64,000 bases of DNA. Source: Telmatactis stephensoni. Its lineage: Eukaryota; Cnidaria; Anthozoa; Actiniaria; Isophelliidae. The stretch is taken from assembly GCA_029948255.1 (NCBI GenBank), contig JALIZF010001326.1:124001-188000 (forward strand), read 5' to 3'. Made by a program: the position numbers and the translations under genes. Of this stretch, positions 59,344 through 64,000 are shown piece after piece. The notes beneath the pieces are model-generated. The model saw only the letters and a program-made list of their open reading frames with translations, was not told where the DNA came from and did no database searches. How positions within the stretch are numbered: the first letter of the stretch is position 1; each line of letters begins with the position of its first letter.

Positions 59344-59854
59344 TTAAAGTGCACCTAACCCTCTGTTATTTTCCATTTTGACGAAAAGTTGGAGTATTTC
59401 TAATGACTTGTACGAAAAAATTACGCGATTTCAATGAATTCCGGATTTTTCTACACAATTTCAAAGTTTGGAGTTCCATGGAACACTTTCAAAAAACTTA
59501 AGTCTGGATAGACGTCACACTCTTTTGTACGTTTCAAAAGTTTATTGTGCAATACAAAAGAGTGTGAGGTCTACCCAGGCGGAAATTTATTTACTCCGAC
59601 TTCAGACTCTTAGGAATTGCAGTTTTTGCTGGGCTTTTTTGCGCCTATAAATACGAAAAATCAGTTTTCAGCAGCTTTGAGTGAAATTCAAAGTGTATTC
59701 AAATCTACATCACTTCAGCGATCGAATTAGTCAACCAAGTTCCCAAAAAGCTTTGGAATTCATTCAAGTCGAGTCATTTTATCGTAGACGTTCTTAGAAA
59801 TGGTCGGACTTTTTATCAAAACTGGAAATAATAGGGGGTTAGGCGCACTTTAAA
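59344..59854. mobile_element. Non-autonomous DNA transposon with TTAA ends
   Basis: Ends TTAAAGTGCACCTAACCC and GGGTTAGGCGCACTTTAA continue as an imperfect inverted repeat of about 50 bases. TTAA at both borders suits a piggyBac-type target site, but as it is part of the palindrome this is not proof. An internal hairpin CACACTCTTTTGTA/TACAAAAGAGTGTG lies at 59516-59564. Confidence 0.6.
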
Positions 59855-60017
59855 CTAAGGTCTTAGAGATGCTAAAACTTTATCTGCTTGGTTCCCGGAA
59901 CAATAAAAAATATTCTCCTGAATGGTGCGCTGTCCAAGAGGGCTAAATTTTTTCTAAGAAGGACTTTCAAGAAAAAAATGAAGATAACGAAACACAAAAA
60001 TGCACGCAGAATCAAAT

Positions 60018-60110
60018 GCTGCTACTATAATTAGGTTTACATGCCTTTTAAATGCCTTTAAACGCTGCTACTATAATTAGGTTTACATGCTTTTTAAATG
60101 TCTTTTTTCG
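60018..60110. repeat. 46-bp tandem duplication
   Basis: GCTGCTACTATAATTAGGTT and following bases occur at 60018 and again at 60064. Confidence 0.9.
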
Positions 60111-60176
60111 AAACCTTTGAAATTTTATTGTATAATTTTTCTGCGGTATTTAGCCCTTATCCCTATATGAGTCCTG

Positions 60177-60213
60177 CCAAACAGAGGCTCATGTCTTTGC
60201 ATACTATACTACT
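60177..60213. repeat. 37-bp direct repeat flanking MITE copy C (left)
   Basis: CCAAACAGAGGCTCATGTCT, then TTGCATACTATACTACT, matches 60526-60562 with two differences. A related, uninterrupted junction is at about 62788-62827. Confidence 0.88.
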
Positions 60214-60220
60214 ATTTGTA

Positions 60221-60512
60221 AAATACTTGAGATATAACGCGCGCGCTGATTGGCTGGCTACCATGTTAATATCAGAGGACAGAGACATGGCTCGCTCAAA
60301 AAACGTCGAAAATATTTTATAAAAGCAATTATAAAACGACCGCTTATGTCTCTGTACTGTGATATAAACACTCTGGAAGATGTAGAGCACTCGAAAAGCA
60401 AGAGAAACACTCGGCTACGCCTCGTGTTCCTAAGCTTGCTTTTCTCTTGCTCTACATCCTCCATCGTGTTTATATTACAGAACAGAGACATGCGCGCGCG
60501 TTTTGTATCCCT
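60221..60512 (+). mobile_element. Fold-back MITE, GATATAAC-CGCGCG family copy C
   Basis: Collinear with copy B (reverse) and half of copy A. The hairpin arms TGTACTGTGATATAAACACT and its complement lie on either side of an apex reading CACTCGGCTACGCCTCGTGT. GC-rich CGCGCGCGC near both ends. The frames on both strands are palindrome shadows. Confidence 0.85.
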
Positions 60513-60525
60513 TAAATAAATCCTC

Positions 60526-60562
60526 CCAAACAGAGGCTCACGTCTTTGCATACAATACTACT
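60526..60562. repeat. 37-bp direct repeat flanking MITE copy C (right)
   Basis: Partner of 60177-60213. Together they show copy C sits inside a former tandem dimer. Confidence 0.88.
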
Positions 60563-62096
60563 GCTGCTTGTCCGATCAGCCTCTTAGCTGGAGATCATAG
60601 CCTTCTCGTATAACAGAATTTGCCCGTTTTTATCACTAGTAATCCAGGCAGTCTTGTAGTTTTCTTGAGCCCGTACACTACTCGTAGGATTCCACCGTTT
60701 TAGCCCTATTATATAATCCTGTAAATGTGATTGCAAAAAGTTAAGTTCTTGCATACTACTGCCACCCGTACTCCTAACACTGGATAAATCGGCCTTATGT
60801 CTGTTTGTTAGCTGGAGACCGTATCCTATTGTCAGACCTTAAAGGAAGGAGAGATAATTAATTGTGTTAATTGTGAAGATCTAATCGAGGAAATGTATTA
60901 TATTTTGTACAAATAATGTAAAAACAAGATACATTCAGATGAGATGGAATCCACAAAGATTACAAACTGACACTTTTTTGTTAAAAAATTGCATGATTAA
61001 AATGCTAAAATGAAACACCATAGAAGCAATTATACAACTGCGTAAATGCGATAATTAAAATATTTTTATGGCTTACAGCGACGATTGATTGGCTTTTGAA
61101 GATTTCACCTGGAAGTTTCTAAGTCTTTTCCATCTATTATATAAACAACAAACCAACAATAGCTTAGGTTTGTTTTGAAGCGGATACGTAGTAAGTGACA
61201 GTGAGTGTTTCAAAAGAAATCACAAACGAATAAATGTATGGAAAAAGTTCTTTCAAGTTTCGTTATGTTTAATTGTTTGATAATCATGACTTTTGATAAT
61301 CCAGGCTTTCCTAAAATCATACCAAATTAAAGCAAACAAACACAAAGAGGCAAAAGAATTATTCTAATGGTTTGCTAAAGAACAAACACAGTCTAAAACC
61401 TGTACAGCTTTAATATCTACTAATATAATATTACACTGCTGTACTTAAATATGCCATTACGTTATTCAGTTTCACCAAAATATCAAAGGTTTGTTAATCA
61501 ATGTACAAAAAGCATCATTAAAAAACCCAAAGAAAAAATTGTGGAATAATTTTTTCATTAGCGTCACTCCAAAACATATAATAGACAACGGTTTTTGAGG
61601 CTCAATTCAATGACGTTCTTTGGTTGGCCATCTCATATCACGTGTTCAATATTTTAAGGGAGACTATACTACTTCGTTATACACGAACACGAAAATCCCG
61701 TCAAACTCATTTCCATCGAGTTTGAACTCTTGAATTTTTCATCCCTTCTGTCATTTAGTTTCTCTATATTACGGACAATTTTCTTCGGTGCTTTGATATC
61801 CGCTTTGTTATTAAGGTCTTCCAACCACAAGATAACTCAGATCACGAATTCTATTTCAAGAACTCCATCAATTTATTCAACAAGCACTCAATGTCCATTT
61901 TTCCCAAGGAACGCTCAAGCCCCAATAAAGTTAACTGAATAAAATCACTTCGATTGTATGGTTACCAATTTCCCAATACATAAATTCTAAACTAATCCAG
62001 CTATTGCCTGCCAACGTAGATTAGAATAAAGATAGTTGTAGAGGATTTTTTAGAAGAATCACATCGTAAAAAAGAGATGCGATCGAAGAAACTCCA
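60563..62096. other. Non-coding stretch
   Basis: No gene supported. AATAAA occurs near 61922 and 61937 after a 70-codon frame with no recognisable features. Confidence 0.45.
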
Positions 62097-62245
62097 GTAG
62101 ATCAGATTTCATATGACTGAAAAAGTCCATGAGACAGGTCATAACACTGCACGGTTGCGTTCTGATTGGTCCACGCATTTGTCTTATCCAATCAAAACAA
62201 TGTGACACGAACTTTTTCATGCCGGGTCATACGAAATCTACTCTA
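62097..62245. mobile_element. MITE-like inverted repeat
   Basis: The left end (GTAGATCAGATTTCATATGA, then CTGAAAAAGTCCATGAGAC) pairs imperfectly with the right end (GTGACACGAACTTTTTCATG, then GTCATACGAAATCTACTC). The interior has ATTGGTCCACG and ATCCAATCA. Confidence 0.5.
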
Positions 62246-62537
62246 AATCGATTAACCACTCGTTAAACCGACCACGGAATTGAAGCTATAAGAACACTAG
62301 AAAACCAATAACTTGAACCCTTGTAAACTTGAAAACCTCGCTATCTCGAACACAAACCGATTTCCATTGAGTCTTTTTTTTTTCAGTCAATTTCTATTGG
62401 TTATCTGAAACCCTCACTATCTCGAACAATATTTAGCTTCCAGCCCCCTAGGAATTCGAGTTAGCTTTATTGTAATCATAATCAAGTGAGGCAATGTTTG
62501 TAAATAAATTCAGGCAGACTAATCTTTACTAACGTCT

Positions 62538-62650
62538 CAACATAAACAAACAAACAAACATAAAAAGCAAACAAACCTACAAATACAAACAAGTAAACAC
62601 AAACAAGCAAACAAACACAAACAAATATATAAGCAAAACAAAAACACGGC
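62538..62650. repeat. Degenerate (CAAA)n repeat
   Basis: AAACAAACAAACATAAAAAG-type units. The minus frame CVCLLVCVYLFV is an artefact. Confidence 0.88.
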
Positions 62651-64000
62651 TGTTTAAATTTTTTTAGCCATAATCTAAGAATTGCGCGATATTCGTTTTC
62701 AAATATATAGTTGCTTCTTGAAAATGAAAGGAATGGTTCCATTTTAATTCATCTATTCATTTATTTTTGCCCTTATTAGGTTTGGGTCATGTTTTTGCAT
62801 ACTATACTACTATATAAATCCTCCCAACATTTGAACTTGGCCTAATATGACTTGGAATTAGATTCATGGCTTTGTCTTTATATTCCTCTCTTTCTCGTTT
62901 CAAGGAGTTCTATAAAAATCCCGCAATGACTATGTTTGGCTACAATAGTTTCTGCCTCAGGTATTGATTATCTTCGTTATTAATTGCTTCAAGCTCTTTT
63001 CTCATCCGGTCTATTCATGTTTAATTTTGTCAAGTTCAATTTTTAAGACGTTTACGGAACTTTCCCAAGGCTATGTTTGACTCGCCAACGCAAAAAGATT
63101 TTCACTTCGGTGTTGAATTCTATAGACTAATAAAACTGACAAATAAGAAGTAATTGATATGATATGGATGTCGGTATCACGAATCAAACAAAAACTAATA
63201 TTTTGGCGGCTTTAATTCATCTCGTTTTAGCTTTTCGCAATACACCTATTGTTATAAAACCTTGAAAGCAATCTGAAACTGCAAATCTGAGTCTATATGA
63301 AATTTGGTTGCTGTATCAGTCCTTTTTGTCAAAAATACGGAAACACAGGCTAACGAAAAGGTCATGCATTAGTATCTTATAGTGCACTCTATGACGAAAT
63401 ACACCGCGGGACTCGTGCAATGTAATAAATAAAAAAAACAAGTGTACAAACGAGGACTTGGAGAAAGTTAGTATTCAGTACTGGCAAGCTATTTGGCTTA
63501 TACCCAAATTATACTTGACTTCGAATAATAAAAATATACGTCGATCATAACATGCGGTTTGAACTTAACTAAGTAGGGGACATTTTCAAATGCGGGATAC
63601 TTTTTGATATAGCTTTACTTCATTGCTACGCTAACACAGAGTTAAATTAATGGATTTCTTTATATTGAACCCTGGTTCAGCGCTAACACCCTTTAAAACA
63701 ATTGAGCCCCGGGTTATAGCAAAAATGTGCAGCTTTTTACTCCGGCAGATCTTAATGCTGTATATTTCTTCGATAAAATGTTAATAAAGGTTTAACGGAA
63801 TTCTAAACACATCGAGTATAAGCAAACAGTGATACAAAAACAAATGGAATAGGAAATAATAGGGAAGTAAGGGGGAAATATTTATTTTAGTAGAATGGGA
63901 AAATGAACTTAAAACTGCTTCTGAAAATAGAACAAAATTGGATACACATAGATAAACAGGGACTTAATAAAGGAAACTAAAACGGCACCGAAATCAGAAA
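62651..64000. other. Non-coding end of window
   Basis: AT-rich with no supported gene. CATACTATACTACTATATAA and ATCCTCCCAA at 62788-62827 is the uninterrupted relative of the repeats flanking MITE copy C. Confidence 0.5.

Overview
The window reads as nuclear DNA of an animal. It is AT-rich, has GT-AG introns with pyrimidine-tract acceptors, and carries many microsatellites, fold-back MITEs and tRNA-derived SINE-like copies. The two recognisable genes (a multi-exon protein tyrosine phosphatase and an intronless rhodopsin-class GPCR), together with repeat ends such as GGGAACGAGGTTGGG and a Crypton-type recombinase relic, fit an early-branching metazoan. An anthozoan cnidarian is my best guess, but that is inference and not proven here.

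Layout. 1-1812 is an upstream intron holding a long CTTT microsatellite. 1813-6968 (+) is the 3' part of a tyrosine phosphatase gene: eleven exons that join in frame without a stop and encode a Ser/Pro-rich linker plus a complete PTP domain resembling PTPN13; its 5' part lies before position 1. 7.0-12.3 kb is a dense cluster of fold-back DNA elements, two with clear target-site duplications. 11.4-12.1 kb has exon-like segments with good splice sites that may be a small unrecognised gene. 12.3-43 kb is mostly non-coding: microsatellites, minisatellites, two inverted SINE-like copies (37.3 and 39.7 kb), dispersed MITE families present in two or three copies, and a broken Crypton/DUF3504-type recombinase on the minus strand at 41.1-41.5 kb. 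43.2-48.7 kb carries three arrays of one 17-bp satellite (the last inverted) with a 78-bp minisatellite between the first two. 49.5-55.7 kb shows little. 56708-57739 (+) is the GPCR. 58.7-62.8 kb again holds MITEs, including one with an internal paralogous empty site.

The two genes look independent: one is a cytosolic phosphatase and the other a cell-surface receptor, and nothing in the sequence links them in a pathway. Most long open frames in the window are translations of tandem repeats and were left out. I did not find a clearly new biological system. The best leads are the in-frame minisatellite continuing from PTP exon 4, the inverted 17-bp satellite arrays, the Crypton relic, and the small spliced candidate gene.
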